Positions 1-8,654 of a stretch of DNA of 64,000 nucleotides are shown here, piece by piece. Each line of letters opens with the position of its first letter. The stretch's first letter is position 1. Both the position numbers and the translations under genes were made by a program. The stretch is from contig NZ_BMTO01000011.1 in assembly GCF_014649715.1 (NCBI RefSeq), positions 55,303 through 119,302 on the forward strand, given 5' to 3'. Origin of the DNA: Streptomyces lateritius. Lineage in GTDB: Bacteria; Actinomycetota; Actinomycetes; Streptomycetales; Streptomycetaceae. Under the pieces are notes generated by a model that saw only the letters and a program-made list of their open reading frames with translations, was not told the DNA's origin and made no database searches.

Positions 1-49
1 CTGATCCCGGCGTGTCCACCACCCTCCGCGAGAGGCCCGCCCACGAATA

Positions 50-85
50 CTGGCCAGATGGACATGATGTGACAGAATCTGGCCA
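50..85 (+). promoter_or_regulatory. Direct repeat ahead of GlxA-type regulator
   Basis: The heptamer CTGGCCA occurs exactly at 50-56 and again at 79-85, 29 bases (about three helical turns) apart, the second copy running into the ATG at 85. AraC-type proteins usually bind direct repeats on one DNA face, so autoregulation by the following gene is a reasonable inference. No binding evidence is available from sequence alone. Confidence 0.35.
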
Positions 86-1164
86 TGTCCTCTTCCGTGC
101 GGCCGGTCAACCGGGTCGCCGTCCTCGCCCTGGACGGCGTGATCCCCTTCGAGCTGGGCATTCCGTCGCGGATCTTCGGCTCCGCCCTCGCCGAGGACGG
201 TTCGCCCCTCTACGAGGTGCGGGTCTGCACCCTCGACGGCGGACCGGTCCGCACCTCCGACGGGTTCTCGCTCCTGGCGGCCCACGGGCCGGAGATCCTC
301 GGCGAGGCCGACACCGTCGTCGTACCGCCCACGCACGAGCTGCGGGCGCTCGCGGAGGCCGGCTCGCTGGGCACCGGGCCGGCGGCGGCGGCGCTGAGGC
401 TCGTCCGGCCCGGCACGCGCACGGTCTCCATCTGCACCGGCGCGTACGCCCTCGCCGCGGCCGGTCTGCTCGACGGGCGCCGCGCCACCACCCACTGGTG
501 GGAGGCCGAACACTTCCGGTCGCTCTTCCCGCTGGTCAAGCTCGACGAGGACGTGCTCTTCGTGGACGACGGCGACGTGCTGACCTCGGCGGGGGCTGCG
601 GCCGGGGTCGACCTCTGTCTGCACCTGGTGCGGAAGGACCACGGCAGCGCCACGGCCAACCAGGTGGCCCGGCGCTGTGTCGTCCCCCCGTGGCGGGACG
701 GTGGCCAGGCTCAGTACATCGAGCGTCCGGTCCCCGCGCCGTCCTCGGCCACGACGGCACCGACCCGCGCCTGGGCGCTGGGACGGCTGGAGCGGCCGCT
801 GACCCTGGCCGAGCTCGCCGGGCACGCGGGGATGAGCGTACGGACCTTCACGCGCCGCTTCCGCGACGAGGCCGGTACGACACCGGGACAGTGGCTGACC
901 GCCCAACGGGTCGAGCTGGCGAAGCAGTTGCTCGAGACCAGTGACCTGACGGTGGATCACATCGCGGACCGTACCGGTTTCGGCAGCGGCAATTCGCTGC
1001 GGCAGCACATGCGGGCGCTGGTCGGTGTCTCACCGGCCGCCTACCGCCGCACCTTCCACCTGACGACGGGCGGCAGCACGACCAACGGCAGAACGGCCGA
1101 GGGCAGCACGGCCGGCGTCGTCGCGACGGCCGACAGGACGAAGGCCGCCGGGACGACGGGCTGA
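85..1164 (+). CDS. GlxA-family transcriptional regulator (DJ-1/PfpI plus AraC HTH)
   Basis: This 359-residue protein has a DJ-1/PfpI-like amidotransferase fold at about residues 8-175, with the conserved cysteine in the SICTGAYALAAAGLL stretch near residue 117, followed by an AraC-type double helix-turn-helix at about 215-330 (MSVRTFTRRFRDEAGTTPG and a second HTH ending in PAAYRR). That order defines GlxA/FtrA-type cytoplasmic activators, whose PfpI domain senses a ligand rather than acting as an enzyme. The C-terminal 35 residues are a Thr/Gly/Ala-rich low-complexity tail. The ATG at 85 lies directly after a repeated CTGGCCA motif. The target genes are not identifiable; any divergent partner lies outside the window. 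Confidence 0.9.
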   Translation: MSSSVRPVNRVAVLALDGVIPFELGIPSRIFGSALAEDGSPLYEVRVCTLDGGPVRTSDGFSLLAAHGPEILGEADTVVVPPTHELRALAEAGSLGTGPAAAALRLVRPGTRTVSICTGAYALAAAGLLDGRRATTHWWEAEHFRSLFPLVKLDEDVLFVDDGDVLTSAGAAAGVDLCLHLVRKDHGSATANQVARRCVVPPWRDGGQAQYIERPVPAPSSATTAPTRAWALGRLERPLTLAELAGHAGMSVRTFTRRFRDEAGTTPGQWLTAQRVELAKQLLETSDLTVDHIADRTGFGSGNSLRQHMRALVGVSPAAYRRTFHLTTGGSTTNGRTAEGSTAGVVATADRTKAAGTTG

Positions 1165-1197
1165 CGGGCTGACGGGCTGACGGGCTGACGGCGCGCG

Positions 1198-2076
1198 TTA
1201 TCCCTTGCGCGCGGTGTGGACGGTGCGGGCGGCGAGCCGGAAGAGGTCATCGCGCCGGTGCAGGGAGAGCGGCTCGGCCGGGTCGAGGAGGCGGTCCAGG
1301 GCGGCGCGGTCGTCGTCCGCGAGGTGCTCACCGTAGGCGGAGCTCTGGCGCTCGAAGTGGGCGACGACCTGTTCGCGCACGACCGGCGACACGGGCGCGG
1401 GGGCGTCGGCCAGGAAGGTGCGGGTGCCGGCCGGGGTGAGTCCGGCGGCGAGGAGCAGAGCGCGCCAGTCGTCCACCTCCTCCTTGACGTCGGGCAGGGC
1501 CGCCCGCATCTGCCCGAACCACTCGGCGTTCAGCGCGTCGAGCCGGGCCTCCAGGCCGGGGCGGCCGATGCCCTGGTTCCACGGCAGGTGGCGGCCGGGC
1601 AGTCCGCCCTCGATCAGGACCATGAGGCCGCCGGGCCGCAGACGCCCGGCGAAGGCGGCGAGCGCGGCCCGCTGGTCGCCGATGTGGTGCAGGGAGTTGC
1701 CGGCCCAGATCAGGTCCGCCTCGCCGAGATCGCCGATGGCGCCCGGGAGTTCGGCGTGCAGGGTGGAGACACGGTCGCCGAGCCCTCGGGCCTCGGCGCG
1801 GGCCCGGGCGCGTTCGAGGAGCGGAGCGGTGCCGTCGACGGCGACGGCCTCGGCGGCCGGGAATGCCTCCGCGAGAAGCGAGGTCAGGACTCCGGGTCCG
1901 CTGCCGACGTCCAGGATCCGGCGGACGCCGACAGCCGGGACGAGGGTGGCCAGCCAGTCGGCCGCCTCGGCGTAGAGGGGACTCTCGATCTCGGCCTGGC
2001 GCTCGAGGAGCGCGGCCATCTCGGCCCAGTCCACGTGGGCGCTGTCGTCGTGGTGGTGGTGGCGGTGTTGGCTCAT
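1198..2076 (-). CDS. Class I SAM-dependent methyltransferase
   Basis: This 292-residue cytoplasmic methyltransferase starts MSQHRHHHHDD, a natural histidine cluster, and carries the SAM-binding motif ILDVGSGPGVL at residues 54-64, an acidic motif II (AVAVDGT) and the post-motif LIWAGNSLHHI. The C-terminal third is helical and lacks a recognisable substrate domain, so the substrate is unknown. The reading frame stays open far upstream on the same strand, but the ATG at 2076 is the first start that makes sense after the AraC gene ends at 2166. It lies just downstream of that gene on the same strand and could be read with it. Confidence 0.85.
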   Translation of the reverse strand: MSQHRHHHHDDSAHVDWAEMAALLERQAEIESPLYAEAADWLATLVPAVGVRRILDVGSGPGVLTSLLAEAFPAAEAVAVDGTAPLLERARARAEARGLGDRVSTLHAELPGAIGDLGEADLIWAGNSLHHIGDQRAALAAFAGRLRPGGLMVLIEGGLPGRHLPWNQGIGRPGLEARLDALNAEWFGQMRAALPDVKEEVDDWRALLLAAGLTPAGTRTFLADAPAPVSPVVREQVVAHFERQSSAYGEHLADDDRAALDRLLDPAEPLSLHRRDDLFRLAARTVHTARKG

Positions 2077-2099
2077 GGGGACAGCGTGCGACAGCAGCC

Positions 2100-2131
2100 G
2101 CCGGAACGGCGAACACTCTTGCCGTTCCGGC
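2100..2131. promoter_or_regulatory. 11-bp inverted repeat between AraC and methyltransferase genes
   Basis: The arms GCCGGAACGGC (2100-2110) and GCCGTTCCGGC (2121-2131) are perfect complements around a 10-base loop. The site is 24 bases upstream of the methyltransferase ATG and 35 bases beyond the AraC stop, both genes on the minus strand. It could be a weak terminator of the AraC gene or an operator for the methyltransferase; no T-run follows on the minus strand. Confidence 0.4.
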
Positions 2132-2165
2132 AAAATGTCCGACGGCTCGGACGGGGGCCCCGCGT

Positions 2166-3098
2166 TCAGAGGCGGGTGCGGTGCTCCTGCGGGCTGACGC
2201 CCCGTACTCGCTTGAAGGAGGCGCTGAGCGCGAAGGCGCTGCTGTAGCCGACCTGGCGGGCCACGGCCTCGACGGTGGCGTCCGTCTCCCGCAGCAGATC
2301 CGCGGCGAGCGCGAGCCGCCGGCCGGTGAGGTACGTCATCGGGGGCTCCCCCACGAGGTCGGTGAACCGGCGGGCGAGCCCGGCCCGTGAAGCGCCCGCC
2401 GCCGCGGCGAGCGTGGCGACCGTCCAGGGGCGGGCGGGGTCGTTCTGGAGGAGCCGCAGGGCGCGGCCGACGAGGGGGTCGGCCATGGCGCGGTACCAGG
2501 CCGGGGCCTGCGCGCCCGGCCGGGAGAACCAGGCGCGGACCGCGGCGATCAGGAGCAGGTCGAGGACCCGGTCGAGGACGACGCTCTGGCCGGGTTCGTC
2601 GCGGGAGATCTCCTCGTCGAGGAAGGGCATCAGGGGGCAGTTCCACACCTCTGCCGGCAGGTGCAGCAGGGGCGGCAGGGCGTCGAGCAGACGTCGGCCG
2701 GCCTCGCCGTCCATCGGGTAGGTGCCGACGAGGACGGTGGTGGAGCCGTCGACGGCGTTGCCCCAGGTCCGCACGCCCAGGTGCATGGTCTCGGCGAGCG
2801 GTTCGCCGCTGAGGGTGGTGCAGACGCCGCCGGGGCCGATCACCGCGTGCGGCGGGGCGTCGGCGCGGTGGGCGACGGTGTACGGCTCGGGGCCGCGGGC
2901 GATCGCGATGTCGCCGGGGCGCAGCGGGACGGGCGCGCCCCGGCCGGGGACGATCCAGGCCTCGCCCTCGGTGACGCACATCAGGCAGAGGGGTGCGCGA
3001 TCCTCGATCCGGACGGACCAGGGCGGCTCCATGACCATCCGCAGGAGGAAGGCCCCTTTGGCCCGCGGTCCGTCGAGGAGTCCGGCGAGAGCGTCCAT
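2166..3098 (-). CDS. AraC-family transcriptional regulator
   Basis: This 310-residue regulator has an N-terminal cupin-like ligand-binding half (about 1-190, with the PLRPGDIAIARGPEPY strand pair) and a C-terminal AraC HTH half (about 205-310; WTVATLAAAAGASRAGLARR for the first HTH, VGYSSAFALSASFKRVRG for the second). This is the cupin_6/AraC layout often found beside oxidoreductase genes. The ATG at 3098 was chosen because the longer in-frame extension overlaps the divergently read NmrA-like gene. The 82-base divergent intergenic region makes that oxidoreductase the likely target. Confidence 0.88.
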   Translation of the reverse strand: MDALAGLLDGPRAKGAFLLRMVMEPPWSVRIEDRAPLCLMCVTEGEAWIVPGRGAPVPLRPGDIAIARGPEPYTVAHRADAPPHAVIGPGGVCTTLSGEPLAETMHLGVRTWGNAVDGSTTVLVGTYPMDGEAGRRLLDALPPLLHLPAEVWNCPLMPFLDEEISRDEPGQSVVLDRVLDLLLIAAVRAWFSRPGAQAPAWYRAMADPLVGRALRLLQNDPARPWTVATLAAAAGASRAGLARRFTDLVGEPPMTYLTGRRLALAADLLRETDATVEAVARQVGYSSAFALSASFKRVRGVSPQEHRTRL

Positions 3099-3180
3099 GG
3101 GTGGGAAGCGTAGACGCAGGCGTATGGGAATGAGCCTGTGGAGCATGGGAAGCCGGCCCGCCGCCCGCGAGTCTGAGGAC

Positions 3181-4092
3181 ATGACGACGAACCCGAACAC
3201 GCACACCGGCACGACCATCGACACGCGGACGGACATGGCCGGAACGCACACGATTCTGGTGACGGGCGCCACCGGCAAGACCGGGCGGCGCGTGGCCGAG
3301 CGGCTCACGGAGCGCGGCGCGACCGTCCGTGCGGGGTCCCGTACCGGCACGACCCGGTTCGACTGGGAGGACAGCGGGACCTGGGCGCCCGCCCTGCGGG
3401 GCGCTGACGCCGCGTACGTGAACTACTACCCGGACCTCGCCGCGCCGGGCGCGGTCGAGGCCATGCGGAGCTTCGGTGAGCTGGCGGTGGCGAACGGCGT
3501 GCGGCGGCTGACGCTGCTGTCCGGGCGCGGCGAGCCGGAGGCGGTCCGGGCGGAGGAGGCACTGCGCGCCGGGGGCGCCGAACTGACCGTCGTACGGGCC
3601 GCGTTCTTCACGCAGAACTTCTCCGAGGGGGTGATGGCCGAGGGCGTCGCGGCGGGCACGATCGCGTTTCCGGCGGGCGGGACGGCCGAGCCGTTCGTCG
3701 ACGCCGACGATCTGGCGGACGTGATCGTCGAGACGCTGACGGCGCGGGAGCACGCGGGCCGGGTGCACGAGCTGACGGGACCGCGGCTGCTGACCTTCGC
3801 GGAGGCGGCGGCGGAGATCTCCCGCGCCTCCGGCCGCGAGGTCGCGTACGTGCCGATGAGCGAGAGCGAATACGCCGACCTCTTGGAGCGGTTCGGCCTG
3901 CCGGAGCCCCAAGCGCGTTGGCTGGCAGCCCTGTTCGCGACGCTGCTCGACGGCGGCAACGCGTCGGTGACGGACGGGGTGAAGCGCGTCCTGGGCCGCG
4001 AGCCGCGCGACTTCACGGCCTTCGCCGCCGAGGCATGGGGTGAGGTCGTGTCGGGCACGTCACGAGGGGACGCTCCTACAATCCGGCCATGA
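3181..4092 (+). CDS. NmrA-like / SDR-type NAD(P)-binding protein
   Basis: The 303-residue product has the Rossmann motif TILVTGATGKTGRRVAERL (glycines at about 29-35), a GSRTGTTRFDWED stretch consistent with an NADP-binding loop, and the NmrA-type region VVRAAFFTQNFSEG in place of a classical YxxxK active site. Such atypical SDR proteins act as quinone/NADPH oxidoreductases or as redox sensors. The ATG at 3181 follows a GAGG; a second possible ATG at 3235 (MAGTHTILV) would remove an 18-residue Thr-rich leader. It is divergent from the AraC regulator and overlaps the next gene by four bases (ATGA). Confidence 0.85.
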   Translation: MTTNPNTHTGTTIDTRTDMAGTHTILVTGATGKTGRRVAERLTERGATVRAGSRTGTTRFDWEDSGTWAPALRGADAAYVNYYPDLAAPGAVEAMRSFGELAVANGVRRLTLLSGRGEPEAVRAEEALRAGGAELTVVRAAFFTQNFSEGVMAEGVAAGTIAFPAGGTAEPFVDADDLADVIVETLTAREHAGRVHELTGPRLLTFAEAAAEISRASGREVAYVPMSESEYADLLERFGLPEPQARWLAALFATLLDGGNASVTDGVKRVLGREPRDFTAFAAEAWGEVVSGTSRGDAPTIRP

Positions 4093-4574
4093 CTCCCGCA
4101 GAGAATTCGCTCACGGCCGACGACTTCGGTTTCGGCTTCCTCGACGGACAGTGGACCGTCCGCAACCGCAGACTCGCCGACCACCTGGATCCGGACAGCG
4201 GTTGGGAGGAGTTCGACGGGCACACCACGGGCCGGCTCTTCTGGGACGGCCGTGCCCATGTCGACGAGATCGCCTTCCCGTCGAAGGGGTTCCGCGGGCT
4301 GACCCTGCGGCTGTACGAGCCGGAGACGGGCGAATGGACGCTCAACTGGTCCAACAGCACGACGGGGCGGCTCTATCCGCCGGTCAGGGGCCGGTTCGCC
4401 GAGGACGGCACGGGCGAGTTCCAGGGGCTCGACACCTACGACGGGCAGGACGTCCGGGTCCGTTTCCGCTGGTCCGGCATCTCGTCCACCACGGCCCGAT
4501 GGGAGCAGGCGTTCGCGCCCGTCGGCAGCGAGGACTGGGTGACGAACTGGGTGATGGAGTTCAGCCGCGCCTGA
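4089..4574 (+). CDS. Conserved hypothetical protein (lipocalin/DUF1579-like)
   Basis: This 161-residue protein is translationally coupled to the preceding oxidoreductase through an ATGA overlap. It is rich in alternating Trp/Arg/Glu beta strands (DGQWTVRNRRL, LTLRLYEPETGEWTLNWSN, DVRVRFRWSG), as in small beta-barrel DUF1579/lipocalin-like proteins that measure changes in a bound ligand. I infer the fold from this pattern only. There is no signal peptide or membrane segment. The coupling suggests a shared substrate or redox role with the NmrA-like protein. Its last 14 bases overlap the convergent methyltransferase gene. Confidence 0.75.
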   Translation: MTPAENSLTADDFGFGFLDGQWTVRNRRLADHLDPDSGWEEFDGHTTGRLFWDGRAHVDEIAFPSKGFRGLTLRLYEPETGEWTLNWSNSTTGRLYPPVRGRFAEDGTGEFQGLDTYDGQDVRVRFRWSGISSTTARWEQAFAPVGSEDWVTNWVMEFSRA

Positions 4575-5307
4575 CGTAGGACACCAGCCGGTACCGGGGG
4601 TCGTCACGGCGGCGATCCTGGTCCGGCAGTGCGGCCAGCTCCGTGGCGAGCGTGTCGATCGCGCGCGGTCCGCCGCGGAACCAGGAGGTGAAGTAGCCGC
4701 TGCGCAGCTTCTCGGCCGTGCGGCGTGGTGTGCCGCCCTGGCCGTGGCCGGTGAAGCGGGTGCTGTCGGCGGGCTCCAGGCCGTGGACGGCCGCGTACGC
4801 CGTCACCCGGTCGCCCCGGTCGAAGGCGCCTGCCGAGGAACGGTGGGGGGCGAGCACGCGGTCGATGTCGCTGCCGACGTCGTGGGCCGCGTCCTTGTCG
4901 ACGGTCGCGATCAGCACACCTCCGGGGCGCAGGACGCGGGCCGCCTCGGCCACGATCTCGTCCACGAAGGGGACGAGGTGGAACAGCCAGACCGCGCTCA
5001 CCGCGTCGACGGCGGCGTCCGGCAGGGGCAGGCGTCGGGCGTCGGCGAGGGCGACTTTCCCGGGGACGCGCTCCACGGCCTTGCGGGCCATGCCGTACGA
5101 GGCGTCGGCGCCGTACACCCGCAGCCCGTCGCGGGTGAGCCGCTCGGTGACCAGGCCGGTGCCGCAGGCCAGGTCGATGAGGGTGCGGGCCCCGGGCGGG
5201 ATCAGGCGCAGCACGGCCTCGGCGGCGGCAGCCGCCCGGGGCACGCCGCCGCGGGTCTCGTCGTAGCGGTCCGCCTCGGCGTCGTAGTCCGGCAGGTTGT
5301 CCCTCAC
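4561..5307 (-). CDS. Class I SAM-dependent methyltransferase
   Basis: This 248-residue protein has motif I TLIDLACGTGLVTERL (residues 43-58), motif II VYGADAS, motif III LADARRLPLPDAAVDAV and the typical RVLRPGGVLIATV strand, matching UbiE/Methyltransf_11-type enzymes. The C-terminal part (FTGHGQGGTPRRTAEKL, YFTSWFRG) is characteristic of a small actinobacterial subgroup whose substrate is unknown to me. It is convergent with, and overlaps by 14 bases, the preceding hypothetical gene. Confidence 0.85.
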   Translation of the reverse strand: MRDNLPDYDAEADRYDETRGGVPRAAAAAEAVLRLIPPGARTLIDLACGTGLVTERLTRDGLRVYGADASYGMARKAVERVPGKVALADARRLPLPDAAVDAVSAVWLFHLVPFVDEIVAEAARVLRPGGVLIATVDKDAAHDVGSDIDRVLAPHRSSAGAFDRGDRVTAYAAVHGLEPADSTRFTGHGQGGTPRRTAEKLRSGYFTSWFRGGPRAIDTLATELAALPDQDRRRDDPRYRLVSYVRRG

Positions 5308-5335
5308 CCGGCAGATGCTACGGCGCCCACGCGGG

Positions 5336-5641
5336 TCAACCGGCGCCGTGGGCCGGGGCGATGCTCTCCACCCGCTCGGCGAGCTCGAAGTCCTTCTCGG
5401 TGACGGCGCCTCCGGCGGAATGCGTGTTCATCGAGAGCGACACGGTGTTGTAACCGAGCGTCAGATCCGAGTGGTGGTCCAGCTCCTGCTGGATCCGGGC
5501 CACGTGGACGACGAGCGCGGTCGCGGCGAAGTGGTCGCCGAGCCGGTACGTGCGGGCGATCCGGTCACCCGTGAGGGACCAGCCGGGGAGCTCCCTCAGC
5601 CGGTCCTCGATCTCCTTCTGCGACAGCGGCTCCGTGGGCAC
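5336..5641 (-). CDS. 4a-hydroxytetrahydrobiopterin dehydratase (pterin-4a-carbinolamine dehydratase)
   Basis: The 101-residue product matches the whole pterin carbinolamine dehydratase domain. The PGWSLTGDRIARTY beta strand is followed by the catalytic histidine pair in QELDHHSDLTLGYNTV (about residues 52-67) and THSAGGAVTEKDFELA. These enzymes dehydrate 4a-hydroxytetrahydropterin so that it can be recycled after aromatic amino acid hydroxylation. A GTG at 5641 preceded by GGAGGGAG at good spacing decides the start; the upstream in-frame ATG would run into the divergent XRE gene. No aromatic hydroxylase gene is nearby, so the physiological partner is not given by context. Confidence 0.92.
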   Translation of the reverse strand: MPTEPLSQKEIEDRLRELPGWSLTGDRIARTYRLGDHFAATALVVHVARIQQELDHHSDLTLGYNTVSLSMNTHSAGGAVTEKDFELAERVESIAPAHGAG

Positions 5642-5733
5642 GTCCGTACTCCCTCCGGTCGGGGTTGCTGACGGTGACGATACGGCCCTCCACGGGTCGA
5701 TACCCCGCTCGACACCTGGGTTACCGTCTGACC

Positions 5734-6549
5734 ATGACGACTGTGGCGACCGGTACGGGGGTGGGACCGCTGCTGCGCGGCTGGCGCGAGCGGCGGCGGC
5801 TGAGCCAGTTGGAGCTGGCGCTGCGCGCCGATTCCTCGGCCCGGCACATCTCGTTCGTGGAGACGGGTCGCTCACGGCCCAGCGAGGACATGGTCCTGCG
5901 CCTCGCCGAGCACCTGGACGTGCCGGTGCGGGAGCGGAACGCGCTGCTGCTGGCGGCGGGGTACGCCCCTCGGTACACGGAGTCGGCGCTCGACGATCCG
6001 CGGCTGGAGACCCTGCGGGAGGGGATCGAGCGACTGCTCGCCGGGTACGACCCGTATCCGGCGCTCGTCGTGGACGGTTCGTACACGGTGGTGGCGGCCA
6101 ACCAGAGCATCGGGATGCTGCTCACGGGGCTTCCGGCGCATCTGCTGACCCCTCCGATGAACGCGATGCGGATCACGCTGCACCCGGAGGGTCTGGCGCC
6201 GAGGATCCGGAACCTGCGCGAATGGCGCGGGCACCTGCTGGCCCAGATGGAGCGTCAGATCGGTCTGGCCCGCTCGAAGGCGCTGCGCGAGCTGTACGAG
6301 GAGGTCGCCGCCTACCCGCCGCCGGAGGCGGCCGGCGCGCCGGACGACCGGGAGGACCCGGAGCCGTATCCGTACTTCGCGCTGCCGATGCGGATCGAGC
6401 ACGACGGGCAGGTGCTGTCGTTCGTGTCGTCGATCTCGACGTTCAACACGCCGATGGACGTCACGGTCGCCGAGCTGGCCATCGAGACGTTCCTCCCGGC
6501 CGACCCGGCGACGGTCGCGTATCTGCGGTCGTCGCGTCCTACTCCGTAG
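5734..6549 (+). CDS. XRE-family regulator with MmyB-like ligand-binding domain
   Basis: The 271-residue protein has an N-terminal helix-turn-helix (residues about 10-65; RRRLSQLELALRADSSARHI) and a C-terminal MmyB/PAS-like ligand-binding domain (about 100-265; YDPYPALVVDGSYTVVAANQ). This is the standard two-domain architecture of a large Streptomyces regulator family, usually repressing an adjacent gene. The ATG at 5734 has no Shine-Dalgarno but is preceded closely by TACCGT, so a leaderless mRNA is possible. It overlaps by 11 bases the convergent membrane protein gene at 6539, a plausible functional partner. Confidence 0.88.
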   Translation: MTTVATGTGVGPLLRGWRERRRLSQLELALRADSSARHISFVETGRSRPSEDMVLRLAEHLDVPVRERNALLLAAGYAPRYTESALDDPRLETLREGIERLLAGYDPYPALVVDGSYTVVAANQSIGMLLTGLPAHLLTPPMNAMRITLHPEGLAPRIRNLREWRGHLLAQMERQIGLARSKALRELYEEVAAYPPPEAAGAPDDREDPEPYPYFALPMRIEHDGQVLSFVSSISTFNTPMDVTVAELAIETFLPADPATVAYLRSSRPTP

Positions 6550-6952
6550 CCCGCAGCGCCGACCACTGCAGTCCGGCGAAGCCGGCGACGGTGGCGGCCT
6601 GCATCGGGGTCCACAGCAGTCCGGCGGTGGTGGGCTCCAGCCAGGCGACGAGGGCGACGACGCTGAGCACGGCCCAGGCGATGTTGGCGTCGACGACGAG
6701 CTTCACCCCGAGGGCGGAGGGCCGCGGGCGGCTCGCGAGCCATCCGACGCCGGCGGCGAACACCGTGAGGAAGAGGCCGAGTCCGAGGAGCAGCCCGGAG
6801 TCGACGCCGAGCAGCTCCCCGAGGGGTCCGGAGGCGGCGACGTAGGCGAGCCCGTTGCCGCCGGTGACGACGGCGTCGAGGGCGAGGAACCGGCGCACCA
6901 TCGACTGCGGCTCGGTGGTGCGGGAGAGACCGGCGAGCAGGGCCTGGGACAT
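6539..6952 (-). CDS. Small integral membrane protein
   Basis: This 137-residue protein has four predicted membrane segments: about 21-45 (FLALDAVVTGGNGLAYVAA), 50-72 (VDSGLLLGLGLFLTVFAAGV), 82-104 (VKLVVDANIAWAVLSVVALV) and 110-132 (LLWTPMQAATVAGFAGLQWS). No catalytic motif is visible. Such proteins are frequently found facing or following an XRE/MmyB-type regulator in Streptomyces; I infer regulation by the convergent gene but cannot assign a function. Confidence 0.75.
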   Translation of the reverse strand: MSQALLAGLSRTTEPQSMVRRFLALDAVVTGGNGLAYVAASGPLGELLGVDSGLLLGLGLFLTVFAAGVGWLASRPRPSALGVKLVVDANIAWAVLSVVALVAWLEPTTAGLLWTPMQAATVAGFAGLQWSALRATE

Positions 6953-7138
6953 GACGGATCACCCTCCATGGGGGACGTTCGCGCTGGTGGTGGACCCGGA
7001 GCTCGGCCGGAGTGCGCCGGCCGAGTTCCGGTGGACACCACGATGCCGCGACGCGTGCGGCGGGTCGATTACGTCCGAGGTAATGCGGGTGAGGGGGGTC
7101 GCGGCTCGTGGGGACCGACGCGGCCGCCGCCGGGCCGG

Positions 7139-8416
7139 TCAGCGCCAGACGCTGCTGAAACTGTCCAGCTGGGCCCAGGTGATGACGTTGGTGTCGCGTC
7201 CGCCGAAGAGCCGCAGTTGCCGGTCCGTGCCGGCCTCCAGGCGGGCGACGCACTGGCCGCCGGTGTTGTTGCGGGGGACGTTGGCGCGGGCGGGCATGGT
7301 CGGGGTCAGGGAGTCGGGCAGGGTCGCGACGGCGGTGTCGGCGGCGAAGGAGCCCTTGACGCCGCCGCTGAGCTGGAGCGTCGTGGCGCCGGCGATGCTG
7401 ACGAGCCGCCCCTTGGGGGCGTTCTGGTCGGCGGTGACGCCGGCGTTCAGGGTGAGGGGCTGCCAGTCGGTGAGGACCTTCACGCCGTCGGTCTCCGGCG
7501 CCGCCGACAGGAACAGGATGGTGCAGGTGCGCGGGCCGGGTTCCTCGCAGGCGAAGCCGAAGTAGAGGTGCGGGACGCCGTCGCGCAGCGCGACGGTCAT
7601 GCCCTCGGGCTCGCGGTACTCGAGGCCGGGAGCGGCCACGCACAGCCGCTGGTCGAGGATGGCGCCGGTGGTCCAGTCGACCGCCGTCAGATAGGTGTTG
7701 CCCGGCGGTGGGTTCTCGGGGTAGTCGGGGTGGATGGGCATGCCCGAGAGCATGTACAGGACACCGCCGTGAGAGGTGTACCCCTGGAACCAGCCCTTCT
7801 GGTCGGGGTGGGGAATGCGCTGGATCGGCTCCCACACACCGGCCGACGCCTTGGCCAGGTCGTACCGCTCGAAGTACATCTTCAGGTCGAGCTCGAAGCG
7901 GAGCACCAGCTCGCCGGCGGAGCGGTCGACGGTGCAGGTGACGAAGCGGGCACCCGCTCCCGGCCGGTAGGGCGGGGTGTGCAGTGGGGAGCCGTGGTCG
8001 AGAACGGTGCCGGAACGGAACTCGAAGCTGGTGACGGCCGTTCCGAAGCCCTTCTTCGAACCGTTGGGCAAGGACGCCGTCTCGGTCCAGAGGCGGATGA
8101 CGCCGGCCCGGTTCTCCAGGCCCATGCCGACTCCGTGTCCGAAGCCGCGCAGATACATGTGGCCGGTGATCGCTCCCGCCGGGTTCAGGCGGGTGACGCA
8201 CAGGTCCCCGTGCTCGATCCGCGTGGCGTAGTCGACGGCCGCCGGCTCACCGGTGAGCTGGATGCCGCCCGACATCGGCTGGAGGACGAAGACGTCGCCC
8301 GAGACCGGGTCGATGCCGAACGACTGCATGACGGTGGAGTTCTTCAGCGGGCGCCGGTGGAGCAGCTTGCCCACCGGTCCCGCGAGGTCTATCTGTCCTT
8401 CGATGGTGACGCTCAA
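7139..8416 (-). CDS. TagC-like / phage P68 receptor-binding-like beta-propeller protein
   Basis: The product of about 425 residues is a repeat-rich beta protein without a signal peptide. Several blades carry a pattern like FGIDPVSGDVFVLQ, GDLCVTRLNPAGAITGHMYL, YLTAVDWTTGAILDQRL and TCTILFLSAAP. The family is annotated either as teichoic-acid biosynthesis protein C or as a phage baseplate/receptor-binding propeller; function in Streptomyces is unproven. I place the start at the TTG at 8416 because GAGGAG lies 9 bases upstream; a GTG at 8437 is the alternative. The frame stays open further upstream but the composition there is not protein-like. Confidence 0.7.
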   Translation of the reverse strand: MSVTIEGQIDLAGPVGKLLHRRPLKNSTVMQSFGIDPVSGDVFVLQPMSGGIQLTGEPAAVDYATRIEHGDLCVTRLNPAGAITGHMYLRGFGHGVGMGLENRAGVIRLWTETASLPNGSKKGFGTAVTSFEFRSGTVLDHGSPLHTPPYRPGAGARFVTCTVDRSAGELVLRFELDLKMYFERYDLAKASAGVWEPIQRIPHPDQKGWFQGYTSHGGVLYMLSGMPIHPDYPENPPPGNTYLTAVDWTTGAILDQRLCVAAPGLEYREPEGMTVALRDGVPHLYFGFACEEPGPRTCTILFLSAAPETDGVKVLTDWQPLTLNAGVTADQNAPKGRLVSIAGATTLQLSGGVKGSFAADTAVATLPDSLTPTMPARANVPRNNTGGQCVARLEAGTDRQLRLFGGRDTNVITWAQLDSFSSVWR

Positions 8417-8654
8417 CGCTGCCGCTCCTCGGTCCACTTCCGGCGTCTCCCGCCGGGGCAGGGGAAGTCTGCCAAAGAGCCGCGGCGGCGCCGTGCACGG
8501 GTGTTGTTCGCGCCGGACGGCCGGGGGACCGCCGTCGGTCACCCTGCGGCCCACGGCACCGGTCCCGGTGGTGCCGCCGCTGGTGCTGCCGCTCTTGGGG
8601 CCCGCGGCATCGTCCAACTCCTGCTGCGGCTCGGCGCGGTGGCCGTCGACGAGG

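Noticed and set aside
1198..3912. 904-codon open frame on the minus strand
   Set aside because: Only the last 292 codons encode a recognisable methyltransferase; the rest overlaps the AraC gene and the divergent oxidoreductase in other frames and is Arg/Pro-rich shadow sequence.
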